DNA from: Terriglobus roseus DSM 18391
GTDB lineage: Bacteria > Acidobacteriota > Terriglobia > Terriglobales > Acidobacteriaceae
Direction of reading: 5' to 3'
Assembly: GCF_000265425.1 (NCBI RefSeq)
Contig: NC_018014.1
Coordinates: forward strand, 4,278,001 to 4,342,000
DNA: 64,000 bases
Part shown: piece by piece, positions 1 through 7,324 of the stretch
How positions within the stretch are numbered: the first letter of the stretch is position 1
Layout of the letters: each line of letters begins with the position of its first letter
Position numbers and translations under genes: made by a program
Notes under the pieces: model-generated
The model's database searches: none
What the model saw: only the letters and a program-made list of their open reading frames with translations
What the model was told of the DNA's origin: nothing

Positions 1-989
1 TCATCGACCTTGGAGGCATCGATGCCGGCATCCTTCATCGCCTGCTTGCAGGGTCCGATGGACTTCTGCAGCAGATCCTCAACGAGCGACTCGAACTTTG
101 CGCGGGTCAGCTTGACGACGAGGTGCTTCGGTCCGGTCGCGTCAGCGGTGATGAACGGCAGGTTGATCTCAGTCTCCATGGTGGTGGAGAGCTCGATTTT
201 GGCGCGCTCCGCCGCGTCGCGCAGGCGCTGCAGGGCCATCTCATTGCCCTTGCCCTTGAGGTCCAGGCCTTCCTGCTTGCGGAACTCGTCGATGAGGAAC
301 TCAACCAGGCGCTGATCGAGGTTGTCACCGCCGAGGTGGGTGTCACCGTTGGTCGACTTCACCTCGATGACGCCTTCGCCGACTTCGAGCACGGACACGT
401 CGAAGGTACCGCCGCCGAAGTCATAGACCACGATGGTTTCGTCCTTCTTCTTGTCGAGGCCGTAGGCGAGCGCGGCCGCGGTGGGCTCGTTGACGATGCG
501 CTTGACGTCGAGACCGGCGATCTTGCCGGCGTCCTTGGTGGCCTGACGCTGGGAGTCGTTGAAGTACGCGGGCACGGTGATGACGGCCTCGGTGACGGAC
601 TGGCCGAGGTAGTCTTCTGCTGCTTTCTTGAGCTTCTGCAGGATCATCGCGCTGATCTCGGGCGGCGTGTATTCCTTGCCCTGCGCGTCGATGTAGATGT
701 TGTCGCCCTTGGTGACGACCTTATACGGGACCATCTTCATCTCTTCATTCACTTCGTTCGGGCGGCGGCCCATGAAGCGCTTGATGGAGTAAATGGTGTT
801 CTCGGGATTGGTGATGGCCTGGCGCTTGGCGACCTGACCGACGAGTCGTTCGCCGCTCTTGGTGAAGGCAACGATGGACGGCGTGGTACGGCCACCCTCT
901 TCGTTGGCAATGACCTTAGGCTCGCCGCCTTCCATGACGGACACGCAGCTGTTGGTGGTTCCCAGGTCGATTCCGATGATCTTACCCAT
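1..989 (-). CDS. dnaK: Chaperone DnaK (Hsp70), N-terminal part, cut by window edge
   Basis: Cytosolic ATP-dependent Hsp70 chaperone that works with DnaJ and GrpE. About 329 codons are visible, covering most of the nucleotide-binding domain; the substrate-binding domain lies outside the window. Visible motifs are the phosphate-1 loop [11 protein letters not shown] at residues 6-16, a VPAYFND segment near residue 140 and the second Hsp70 signature [12 protein letters not shown] near residue 190. The ATG at 989 has a purine-rich GGAGGAG about 11 bases upstream. It is transcribed away from the pilus cluster. No CIRCE element is visible upstream. Confidence 0.97.
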   Translation of the reverse strand, partial: MGKIIGIDLGTTNSCVSVMEGGEPKVIANEEGGRTTPSIVAFTKSGERLVGQVAKRQAITNPENTIYSIKRFMGRRPNEVNEEMKMVPYKVVTKGDNIYIDAQGKEYTPPEISAMILQKLKKAAEDYLGQSVTEAVITVPAYFNDSQRQATKDAGKIAGLDVKRIVNEPTAAALAYGLDKKKDETIVVYDFGGGTFDVSVLEVGEGVIEVKSTNGDTHLGGDNLDQRLVEFLIDEFRKQEGLDLKGKGNEMALQRLRDAAERAKIELSTTMETEINLPFITADATGPKHLVVKLTRAKFESLVEDLLQKSIGPCKQAMKDAGIDASKVD

Positions 990-1080
990 GTTGTGTTGCT
1001 CCTCCGGCGGCGCGATGTGTGATCGCTGCCGCGATGTCCTGCGATATCAGATGCTGTGACTCAGTCGCTCAGGCACATTC

Positions 1081-1109
1081 AGGATCACATGTGAGTGACT
1101 TACTGTCAA
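1081..1109 (-). promoter_or_regulatory. Candidate sigma70-type promoter for dnaK
   Basis: On the minus strand a consensus -35 TTGACA (1104-1109) is followed after 17 bases by GATCCT (1081-1086), a weak -10 preceded by TGT. It lies about 95 bases upstream of the dnaK ATG. The -35 box is perfect and the -10 is poor, so this is a candidate only. No heat-shock operator was recognised nearby. Confidence 0.35.
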
Positions 1110-1218
1110 GGTATCTGATGCGTAGACACGCGATTGGGGTCCAAGGCTAGTTTTGGTGGATGAACGCAGGTCCGGGACCGCTGCCGGGGGAGCGGTGGAG
1201 GCGTGGGGATGCCGGAGA

Positions 1219-2406
1219 TTATGGGTTGGTCGGTGTGGGGGTGGTGGTGCCGCTGCCGCTCGTTCCGGTACCGTTCGTCGGTGTGGTCGAACTGCCGCTG
1301 CCGAAGCCGCTGGAGCCGCTGGAGCCGAAACCGCTGGAGGACCCGCTGCCGAAGCCGCTGGAAGACCCGCTGCCGAAGCCGCTGGAAGACCCGCTGCCGA
1401 AACCGCTGGAGGAGCCGCTGCCGAAGCCGCCGCTGGACGTTCCGGTGCCGTTCGTTGTGTTCCCTGTGCCGTTGGCGCCGGTTGCGGGGCCGAAGCCGCT
1501 GCCCATGGAGCCGGAGCCTACGGTGGGCGGGCCGCCGCCGAAGATACTGACCTTTGCCTTGAGGAGCTCGACGCGGGGGTCGTAGAGGAACTCCCACTCT
1601 TCGATGTTGGCGGAGCCGTTCCATTCCACCAGACCGGGTCCTTTGGCGTTGCTGCCGACGCCGAGGAACGCTCCTTTGCTGCCCTGGAAGTTGGTGGCGC
1701 TGGTGCCGCTCATGCTGGAGCCGGTGCCTGTGGAACTGGTGCCGGTGCTGCCGGTTGCGCCTGTTCCTGTGCCCGTCGAAGTGCCGGTGCCGGAGTTGTT
1801 GAAGGCGGAGCTGCCGAAGCTGGACGTGCTGCTGCCGGCGCCGCCGAATGCGCTGTTACCGGATGCGGCCCCGCTTGCGGAGGAGGGTGCGCCGACCGCG
1901 CTGCTGCCGCCGAAGGTGCCGGCGGGCGTTGCGTTGATGCTTGAGACCATGCCCTGCGCGGCGCCGAGGTTGCTGACGGGCATGCCTTCCAGCGGCTCTC
2001 CGAAGAAGCCTTTTACCTGGGTCTTGGCTTCTCCGGTGTGGATGAGGCGGAAGTCGTCGCCGGTGAGCGGGTCTTTGTACCTTTGGCGGAGGAATTTGAG
2101 GCTGGCGCCGGGGCCGATGCTGACCGAGGCGCCGGCGGTGCTGCTGCCTAACAACTGCTCGACCGAGGTGGGGTAGGAGTTGTTTTTCTTGTAGTAGAGC
2201 TGGATGGCGCGGACGTATTCGAGGGCGCGGTGTTCGGACTCGAGTTCACGGTCGCGTTCGAGCTCTTTGGCGACACGGGGCGCGGCGACGGAGAGTGCCA
2301 GCAGCAGCAGAAAGCAGACCACGGCAAGACCGAGCAGCAGGTAGCCTTCTTCGCCGGGACGGGACGGCTGAAGGGACGGCCGCGTTTCCTGGCGAGGGTG
2401 GCTCAT
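1219..2406 (-). CDS. Pseudopilin-like protein (GspG-type) with Ser/Gly/Thr-rich repeat tail
   Basis: Predicted inner-membrane or pilus-fibre subunit of a type II secretion/type IV pilus-like machine, 395 aa. After a polar leader, a prepilin-like site (EEG|YLLLGLAVV, around residue 21) precedes a hydrophobic helix at about 22-44. A GspG-like segment follows (RALEYVRAIQLYYKKNNSYP, about 63-82), with the typical spacing for major pseudopilins. The usual Glu at mature position +5 is absent (Gly instead). From about residue 175 the protein becomes low-complexity, ending in tandem GSGSSSGF octapeptides. GspG proteins are normally about 140-150 aa, so the tail more than doubles the length. The ATG overlaps the stop of the upstream PilP-like gene by 4 bases. 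Confidence 0.75.
   Translation of the reverse strand: MSHPRQETRPSLQPSRPGEEGYLLLGLAVVCFLLLLALSVAAPRVAKELERDRELESEHRALEYVRAIQLYYKKNNSYPTSVEQLLGSSTAGASVSIGPGASLKFLRQRYKDPLTGDDFRLIHTGEAKTQVKGFFGEPLEGMPVSNLGAAQGMVSSINATPAGTFGGSSAVGAPSSASGAASGNSAFGGAGSSTSSFGSSAFNNSGTGTSTGTGTGATGSTGTSSTGTGSSMSGTSATNFQGSKGAFLGVGSNAKGPGLVEWNGSANIEEWEFLYDPRVELLKAKVSIFGGGPPTVGSGSMGSGFGPATGANGTGNTTNGTGTSSGGFGSGSSSGFGSGSSSGFGSGSSSGFGSGSSSGFGSSGSSGFGSGSSTTPTNGTGTSGSGTTTPTPTNP
1295..1434 (-). repeat. Tandem 24-bp coding repeats in the pseudopilin tail
   Basis: About five to six near-identical 24-bp units (plus-strand core CCGCTGCCGAAGCCGCTGGA) encode GSGSSSGF octapeptides on the minus strand. Units differ at a few positions and the last ones are degenerate. 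Such a perfect-period coding repeat is prone to slippage, so tail length may vary between strains. Confidence 0.85.
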
Positions 2407-3020
2407 TGCGGGCTCATGGGGAGGCGCTGCTGGTTGTTGTTGGTCAGGTCCGTCACGAGAACGGAGTTGCCGGAGACCTCGTCGACACGGTAGCGCCTGC
2501 TGACGATGTCGCCAGGGCCTGCGACGAAGACATCTTCCCCGCGCAGGAGGAAGGCCTGCGGCTTGCCGTCTCGACGTGTTGCCGTGCCGAAGAAGCGCAG
2601 GTCAATGGGCGGCGGTGGCGGAGGGCCGGTGTTGACGGGAGTGGGCGGTACGTAACGCGGTGAGGCAGCGGCGGCCGGAATCTTGGGTGCGGCGGCCTCA
2701 GTCTGCGTGCCGGGTGCTGCAAAGATGTTGCGTCCGTGGCCACCGTAGACCAGCGACTCCGAGAGGAGCATGCCCTCAGGGTGCAGCGTGGGGTCGAGCT
2801 TGGAGGGCACGATGCGCGCGGTTGCGGTGGCGGCGGGGCTGACGGTGTTGGTGGAGACGGGCGCAGAGGTGGTGATGACCGGCGAGGTGGATGCCGGTGT
2901 GTCGCTGCTGCTGCTGGAACCTAGAAAGGTATAGGCAAGGTAGCCGAGCGCCAGCACGCCGAAGGCGCCTGCTGCGATGAGTTTCTTACGATCCTCAGTG
3001 CCTGCCTTCAGAGCGCTCAT
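2403..3020 (-). CDS. PilP/GspC-like inner-membrane assembly protein
   Basis: 205-aa protein with a short cytoplasmic N-terminus, one membrane segment (AAGAFGVLALGYLAYTFLG, about 17-35), a Ser/Thr/Ala/Pro-rich linker and a compact C-terminal domain. That domain (IDLRFFGTATRRDGKPQAFL ... DIVSRRYRVDEVSGNSVLV) resembles the small beta domain of PilP and the homology region of GspC, which contact the secretin. It sits between the PilO-like gene and the pseudopilin gene, overlapping both by 4 bases, which suggests translational coupling. Assignment rests on topology, context and the loop pattern, not on a diagnostic motif. Confidence 0.6.
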   Translation of the reverse strand: MSALKAGTEDRKKLIAAGAFGVLALGYLAYTFLGSSSSSDTPASTSPVITTSAPVSTNTVSPAATATARIVPSKLDPTLHPEGMLLSESLVYGGHGRNIFAAPGTQTEAAAPKIPAAAASPRYVPPTPVNTGPPPPPPIDLRFFGTATRRDGKPQAFLLRGEDVFVAGPGDIVSRRYRVDEVSGNSVLVTDLTNNNQQRLPMSPQ

Positions 3021-3661
3021 GGCTTGCTCCCGGCTGTGGCCTGTGCGGCGGCGAAGCTCGGCATCGGTTCACGGAGATAGGTGCCGATACGGAGTTGCAG
3101 GTTGACCAGGCCGCCCTGTGCGCCGCTGAGCGCGAGGGTCTGGATGAGGAAGAAGCTCTTGCTGCGTTCGACGGCGTTGATGAACTCGGCCACGTTGCGG
3201 TACTCGCCGGAGACGGAGCCGTCGATGCGGAGTTCGGTGACGCCGTTGGTCGGTACGGTCTGCACGTAGGAAGCGCGGCTCCAGCGGACGTTGCTGGCTT
3301 TTGCGATACCGCCGATGGAGGAGGCCACGTCGGAGTAGGCGTAGGGCAAACGGCTCTCATAGAAGCGGTTTGCTTCCGACTCCGATTCGCCCAGCTTGGT
3401 GTCAACGCCACGCAGAGGCTTTGCCGCAACTTCAGCGGCGGCGACGCGCGATTGCGCAATGACGATGGCTTCGTCGCCCTGGGTGCCGGTGTTGCCGCTG
3501 ACCAGGAAGAGACGTACGCCGAAGTAAAGGCAGATGAGAAGGAGCAGACCGGCCGCGGCGAAGTGCAGATTGATGAGCGAGAGCGCTTTTCGCATGCTTT
3601 CGCGGCGCGCTTCGTTACTCATGGTGATACCTGGAACGGTGATGCCGGAGGGTAGTCTCAT
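3017..3661 (-). CDS. pilO: PilO-like pilus/secretion assembly protein
   Basis: 214-aa bitopic protein. It has one membrane helix (FAAAGLLLLICLYFGVRLFL, about 34-53), a short coiled region and a ferredoxin-like periplasmic domain ending in a VNLQLRIGTYLRE strand. PilO pairs with PilN in the inner-membrane platform that links the PilM ring to the periplasm. A later Met (MSNEAR, residue 14) is a possible start. The first ATG overlaps the pilN stop by 4 bases, which supports the longer form. The order M-N-O-P is the canonical type IV pilus order. Confidence 0.75.
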   Translation of the reverse strand: MRLPSGITVPGITMSNEARRESMRKALSLINLHFAAAGLLLLICLYFGVRLFLVSGNTGTQGDEAIVIAQSRVAAAEVAAKPLRGVDTKLGESESEANRFYESRLPYAYSDVASSIGGIAKASNVRWSRASYVQTVPTNGVTELRIDGSVSGEYRNVAEFINAVERSKSFFLIQTLALSGAQGGLVNLQLRIGTYLREPMPSFAAAQATAGSKP

Positions 3662-4446
3662 CGTGCACCTGCCCTTCTGCGAGCGAGGGACGGCTGCGGC
3701 GGCGGGGAGTTATCGACAACCTTGCGCGGCCGCCTGCGAACGGGAGTGCCCGTAGGCTCATCCCTTTCCGGGGTGGTGTGTGGAGCGATCTTTTCACGCA
3801 TGCGTGGCTGGAGCGGGTTGTAGCCGGAGACGATCTCGAACTCTACGCCGGAGATGGCCGGCAGGCCGTTGGCGCCGGTTGCGGCGACGAGCTGCGGCAG
3901 GCCGTTGGCACCTATGGTGGTGGCGCCGGTGCGGTTGGCCGTCTGTTGCGCCTCGCCTGCAAGGCGTGGCGAGATGAAGCGCTTGGAGTGCTCGAGATTG
4001 CGCACCAGGTCCACCGTGCGGTCGCGCTCGCCGAGCACGCGCAGGCGGATGGTGACCTCCCCGGTGGAGGCGATGATGGGCTCAATGGACGTGACCTGAA
4101 CACCGTTGGGCATGACGTCTTCGAGGTCCATGAGGACGGCTGTCCAGGAGAACGCTTTTCGCGCAAAGAGGGTGTTGAGGAACTGGTTGCGGCCGAGGGT
4201 GGCGGCGTTCACGGGCTGGCGCAGGCGGGCTTCATTGGCGGCACGTTCGCGCTGCAGCGTCTGCGCCTGGGCATTCAGGCGGTCAAGCTGCGCCTGCTGC
4301 GCCCGTGCCTGCGCTGTCATGCTGTGAAGCCAGATACCGAGCGCGATGGCCACGACGGCGAGCACACCGATGGCGATGCGAAGTTGCCGAAGGAGACGGT
4401 CCAGCTCGACGTACGGCCGGGTTGCGAGATTGATGGAGACGCGCAC
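3658..4446 (-). CDS. pilN: PilN-like pilus/secretion assembly protein
   Basis: 262-aa bitopic inner-membrane protein. The N-terminus MRVSINLATRPY matches the short cytoplasmic PilN motif (INLLP/INLATRP) that inserts into PilM. A membrane helix follows at about 24-44 (LRIAIGVLAVVAIALGIWLH), then a coiled coil rich in Ala, Gln and Arg (45-80), then a PilN-type domain with LMDLEDVMPNGVQVTSIEP. The C-terminal 50 residues are Arg/Pro-rich and probably disordered, which is longer than usual. It starts one base after the pilM stop and overlaps pilO. Confidence 0.8.
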   Translation of the reverse strand: MRVSINLATRPYVELDRLLRQLRIAIGVLAVVAIALGIWLHSMTAQARAQQAQLDRLNAQAQTLQRERAANEARLRQPVNAATLGRNQFLNTLFARKAFSWTAVLMDLEDVMPNGVQVTSIEPIIASTGEVTIRLRVLGERDRTVDLVRNLEHSKRFISPRLAGEAQQTANRTGATTIGANGLPQLVAATGANGLPAISGVEFEIVSGYNPLQPRMREKIAPHTTPERDEPTGTPVRRRPRKVVDNSPPPQPSLARRRAGAR

Positions 4447-4447
4447 G

Positions 4448-5515
4448 CTAGCTCTTCAATGCTCCTCGAAGGCCGGCGAGCAGACCGCGCGGAATGGATG
4501 TGGTGGTCATCAGGTCGGTCGACTGCAGGACTTCGCGCGCATGCAGACCGGTTTCGGCGAGCATGGGCCCGAGGGCCTCGGGCGATAGCGTCCCTGCAGT
4601 GAGAACCTCTTCCGGCGCGACGGCGAGTGAGTCTTCAAAATAAGCAGCGGCGACGGAGATGGATTGCAGCAGTTCAAGCTCCGCGCGGTCAGGATCTTCG
4701 GCGTCGTGGAGGATGCCAGCCTGCACCATCTCAGCGACGGCGACCTCACTGTCTTCTCCGCTCTGGACGAAGGAGGCGCGTGCCATCTCGGCGTCGATGG
4801 CGACGTTTGCGGGTTCGTGTGCGACGAGCGCGGCGACCTCGGCCATGGTCTTCGACTTGAGTTCGAGGGTGCGGTGCAGCAGCAGTTCGCCACGACGCAG
4901 GATTGCGGTGGTTACGGCGAACTCACTGCCGTTGACGACGAGCGCTGCGGCGGTGCCAGCCTCGTCGATGGCTGCGGCGACGGCGAGGGTGCTTGGAATG
5001 ACAGCACCGGGCTCAAAGCCTGCCTCACGCACGGCGGATTCGTATTCTGCGAGGACTTCGTTCGGGATGGCGACGACGAGGACCTGCAGCACCATGGCGT
5101 GGCGGCTCATGACCTGGTAGCTGACCTGTGCCAGTTCCGGATTGAAGGGCAGCAGTTTTGCCAGGCGGAAGCGCAGTACGGGGAGCGCTTCCTCAGCCTT
5201 GGACGGGATCTCGTCGAAGTCGAGCAGAAGAACGCGGACGGCGGTGTCGGACACGATCAAGGTGACATCACGGCCCTTGCCCACCTGCACGGCGGGCAGC
5301 ACCTTCTTCAGCGCGGCGATGACGGCGATGCGATCGACGATGTTGCCGACACGCAGCGACGGCACGACGGCACCGGCGGGCAGCGGGGCGGAGGCGATCT
5401 GCGCGAGCAGGCCTGCGGCGTCCGTGGCGCTGGCTGCGTAGACACCTTCGGGACGAATTTCAACCGCGATGCGCGGGCGCACCTGGATCGTCGATTTGGG
5501 AAGAAGCGATGGCAT
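4448..5515 (-). CDS. pilM: PilM-like actin-fold assembly protein
   Basis: 355-aa cytoplasmic protein with the actin/FtsA-like fold of PilM/GspL cytoplasmic domains. Recognisable parts are an initial beta hairpin (PRIAVEIRPEGVYAAS), a second subdomain (DVTLIVSDTAVRVLLLDF), RFRLAKLLPFNPELAQVSYQV as in PilM, and an ATP-loop-like stretch VVNGSEFAVTTAILRRGELL. PilM forms the cytoplasmic ring that binds the PilN N-terminus. It is the first gene of the pilM-N-O-P-pseudopilin run, all of which overlap or are spaced by one base. No secretin gene is present in the window. Confidence 0.75.
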   Translation of the reverse strand: MPSLLPKSTIQVRPRIAVEIRPEGVYAASATDAAGLLAQIASAPLPAGAVVPSLRVGNIVDRIAVIAALKKVLPAVQVGKGRDVTLIVSDTAVRVLLLDFDEIPSKAEEALPVLRFRLAKLLPFNPELAQVSYQVMSRHAMVLQVLVVAIPNEVLAEYESAVREAGFEPGAVIPSTLAVAAAIDEAGTAAALVVNGSEFAVTTAILRRGELLLHRTLELKSKTMAEVAALVAHEPANVAIDAEMARASFVQSGEDSEVAVAEMVQAGILHDAEDPDRAELELLQSISVAAAYFEDSLAVAPEEVLTAGTLSPEALGPMLAETGLHAREVLQSTDLMTTTSIPRGLLAGLRGALKS

Positions 5516-5588
5516 GGGCTGAAGCTATTGAAAGACTACATGCTTGAGACGGGAATTTGCCGGAGGCGATAGCAGGACAAGCGTAGTG

Positions 5589-5930
5589 TCATGCAGCTTT
5601 CGCATATGTGGGTGAACGCTTGGGTTTTGCCTTCTTCGTGGCGACGCGAGAAGGCGCCGCTGCGCGCGCCTTCTTTCGAGCAGCTTTTTCTGCCTGGATG
5701 GCTTGCCAAAGGTCGAATTGAACCTGAAGGTTCATCCAGAGCATTGCCGAAGTGCCGAGTGCGGCGCTAAGGCGTAGCGCCATAGGCGCGGATACACCTG
5801 TGTGTCCATGCAGAAGCCGAGACAGAGTCGTCCTTGCCACGCCAATTTTTCCGGCGAAGGAAGTGACATCCGCGTCTCGGAGATATTCACGTAGCACCGT
5901 GCCGGGATGCGGCGGATTGTGCATCAACAT
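5589..5930 (-). CDS. higA: HigA-type antitoxin, XRE family
   Basis: 113-aa antitoxin of a HigBA module. The N-terminal two thirds are a typical HigA helix-turn-helix (NPPHPGTVLREYL ... GVARTTLSRLLHGHTGVSAPMALRLSAALG) followed by WMNLQVQFDLW. The last 35 residues form a Lys/Ala/Arg-rich tail (KKAKPKRSPTYAKAA at the end) not usual for this family. It lies 9 bases downstream of higB. HigA normally neutralises HigB and represses the operon. Confidence 0.9.
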   Translation of the reverse strand: MLMHNPPHPGTVLREYLRDADVTSFAGKIGVARTTLSRLLHGHTGVSAPMALRLSAALGTSAMLWMNLQVQFDLWQAIQAEKAARKKARAAAPSRVATKKAKPKRSPTYAKAA

Positions 5931-5939
5931 GGCTTCTCC

Positions 5940-6218
5940 TTAATGGTAATCGCTGTAATCGACAAGGATGGCATCGGTTCCGTCAAACGCGAAGACCATT
6001 CGCCAATTCCCGTTCACAGAGACCGCATAGTGTCCGCGCAACTTCCCTTGTAGCGCGTGAAGCTTCCAGCCGGGGACCGCCATATCTTCTGGCCCTTCTG
6101 CCGCGTTCAACACGCCCAATTGCAATTCGAGCCGAGACGCATGCGCTGGTTGGATGCCGGCTTTCGAGCCAGACTTGAAGAATTTCTCCAGACCGGCATG
6201 ACGGAAGGAGCCGATCAC
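5940..6218 (-). CDS. higB: HigB-type toxin (RelE superfamily ribosome-dependent RNase)
   Basis: 92-aa toxin in the toxin-first order of HigBA systems. Family motifs are VIGSFRHAGLEKFF at the start, RLELQLGVLNAAEGPEDM in the middle, then GHYAVSVNGNWRMVFAFD and VDYSDYH at the end. HigB cleaves mRNA on the ribosome. I chose GTG at 6218 because it gives the usual length and the usual first residues. The open frame extends upstream to 6335 without any toxin-like sequence, and a good promoter overlaps that stretch. Confidence 0.88.
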   Translation of the reverse strand: MIGSFRHAGLEKFFKSGSKAGIQPAHASRLELQLGVLNAAEGPEDMAVPGWKLHALQGKLRGHYAVSVNGNWRMVFAFDGTDAILVDYSDYH

Positions 6219-6225
6219 ACCCTCG

Positions 6226-6254
6226 ACTGTAGCGTGTAGCGCTACGCGCGTCAA
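6226..6254 (-). promoter_or_regulatory. higBA promoter with embedded operator palindrome
   Basis: On the minus strand TTGACG (6249-6254) and TACAGT (6226-6231) are separated by exactly 17 bases. A perfect palindrome GTAGCGCTAC (6236-6245) and an extra half-site GTAGC (6229-6233, plus strand) lie between and over the boxes, where HigA would be expected to bind. The predicted transcription start falls at or next to the GTG start of higB, so the mRNA may be leaderless. Confidence 0.65.
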
Positions 6255-6397
6255 AGAAAGATTCACTTGCTCCGCCGCGGCGCAATTGATCGCCAGCCGT
6301 GCCCAGGTCATTGTTGAGATGGCACGATGCTTCACGTCAGCAAGTGGTTATATGATCCGCTACGCAGGCGATCTGGCCTGCGCGAGGAGCTTTGACG

Positions 6398-7297
6398 ATG
6401 ACGGACCTGTCCCGCAGAGAGTTTATGGCTACCGGCGCGGCCTTCGCCGCAGGCGTCACTCTTACGCCTTCTGCCCTGGCGGCACCGCCGAGCCTGACGG
6501 CCGGTGACGTGATCGATCGCATCAAGCAAGAGGTGGGTGTGCCTTGGCGCGAAAAGACCGTCGACAACCTTCTGACCGGCACTCGCGCGACGCCGGTGCG
6601 TGGCATTGCCACGACCATGATGGCGACGCTGGATGTGGTGGAGCGCTGCGTGGCGGATGGCAAGAACATGATCGTGACGCACGAGACGCCCTTCTACCTG
6701 CACCAGGACGGCACGGACGACATCAAGGACGACGCCGTTCTGCGTTACAAGCTGGACTACTGTGCGAAACATGAGGTCGCCATCTTCCACTTTCACGATC
6801 ACTGGCATGCGCGCCAGCCGGACGGCATTGCGCAGGGCATGGTGAACCAGCTCGGCTGGGCGAAGCATGTGGTTGATGCTGCGAATCCGAAGAAGCTGTC
6901 GTTTGACGGTGTGCCGCTGGCACAGTTCACACGGACGATGCAGAAGACGCTGCAGGCGCGGACGATGCGGGTACTGGGCGATCCGAAGCTGCCGGTGCGG
7001 CGTGTTGTGACGAGTTGGGGATTCTGCGGACGCGAGGGCGGGATCAAGCTCTTCTCTGCCCCGGAGACGGATGTGCTGATCTGCGGCGAGACGCGCGAGT
7101 GGGAGCTGGTGGAGTACTGCCAGGACAGCATCCGCAGCGGCAACAAGAAGGCACTGATCGTGGTGGGGCATGTGCTTTCAGAGCAGGGCGGCATGGTGCT
7201 GTGCCGGGACTGGCTGAAGCCGTTCTTCCCCGGCACACCGGTTGCGTTTATCCCGGCGATGGAGCCCTTCTGGAATCCGCAGGAACCCGTCTCCTAG
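6398..7297 (+). CDS. NIF3-like dinuclear metal protein with Tat signal
   Basis: 299-aa protein of the NIF3/DUF34 superfamily, whose members bind two metal ions in a hexameric shell; biochemical role unsettled. Metal-ligand motifs can be followed: IVTHETPFY (about 90-98), FHFHDHWHARQPDG (about 127-140) and VVGHVLSEQGG near the C-terminus. The N-terminus carries SRREFMATGAAFAAG, a twin-arginine signal followed by an Ala-rich h-region ending SALA. That predicts export, unlike the usual cytosolic NIF3. ATG 6398 has AGGAG eight bases upstream; the in-frame TTG at 6392 is less likely. Confidence 0.75.
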   Translation: MTDLSRREFMATGAAFAAGVTLTPSALAAPPSLTAGDVIDRIKQEVGVPWREKTVDNLLTGTRATPVRGIATTMMATLDVVERCVADGKNMIVTHETPFYLHQDGTDDIKDDAVLRYKLDYCAKHEVAIFHFHDHWHARQPDGIAQGMVNQLGWAKHVVDAANPKKLSFDGVPLAQFTRTMQKTLQARTMRVLGDPKLPVRRVVTSWGFCGREGGIKLFSAPETDVLICGETREWELVEYCQDSIRSGNKKALIVVGHVLSEQGGMVLCRDWLKPFFPGTPVAFIPAMEPFWNPQEPVS

Positions 7298-7324
7298 ACC
7301 TGTAGCTGGTTGTTATGCCGCTGT

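Noticed and set aside
123..1022. Long plus-strand open frame of 299 codons opposite dnaK
   Set aside because: The minus strand encodes unmistakable DnaK; the plus-strand translation is a compositional shadow.
990..1218. CIRCE or HspR heat-shock operator upstream of dnaK
   Set aside because: No TTAGCACTC-N9-GAGTGCTAA or CTTGAGT inverted repeat is present; only a plausible vegetative promoter.
1295..1434. Possible CRISPR or satellite array
   Set aside because: The repeats are directly abutting, without spacers, and are in-frame coding octapeptides.
1153..1944. Ala/Gly- and Pro/Leu-rich plus-strand frames opposite the pseudopilin
   Set aside because: They arise from the 24-bp repeats read in reverse; no ribosome binding site, and the minus strand has the prepilin signature.
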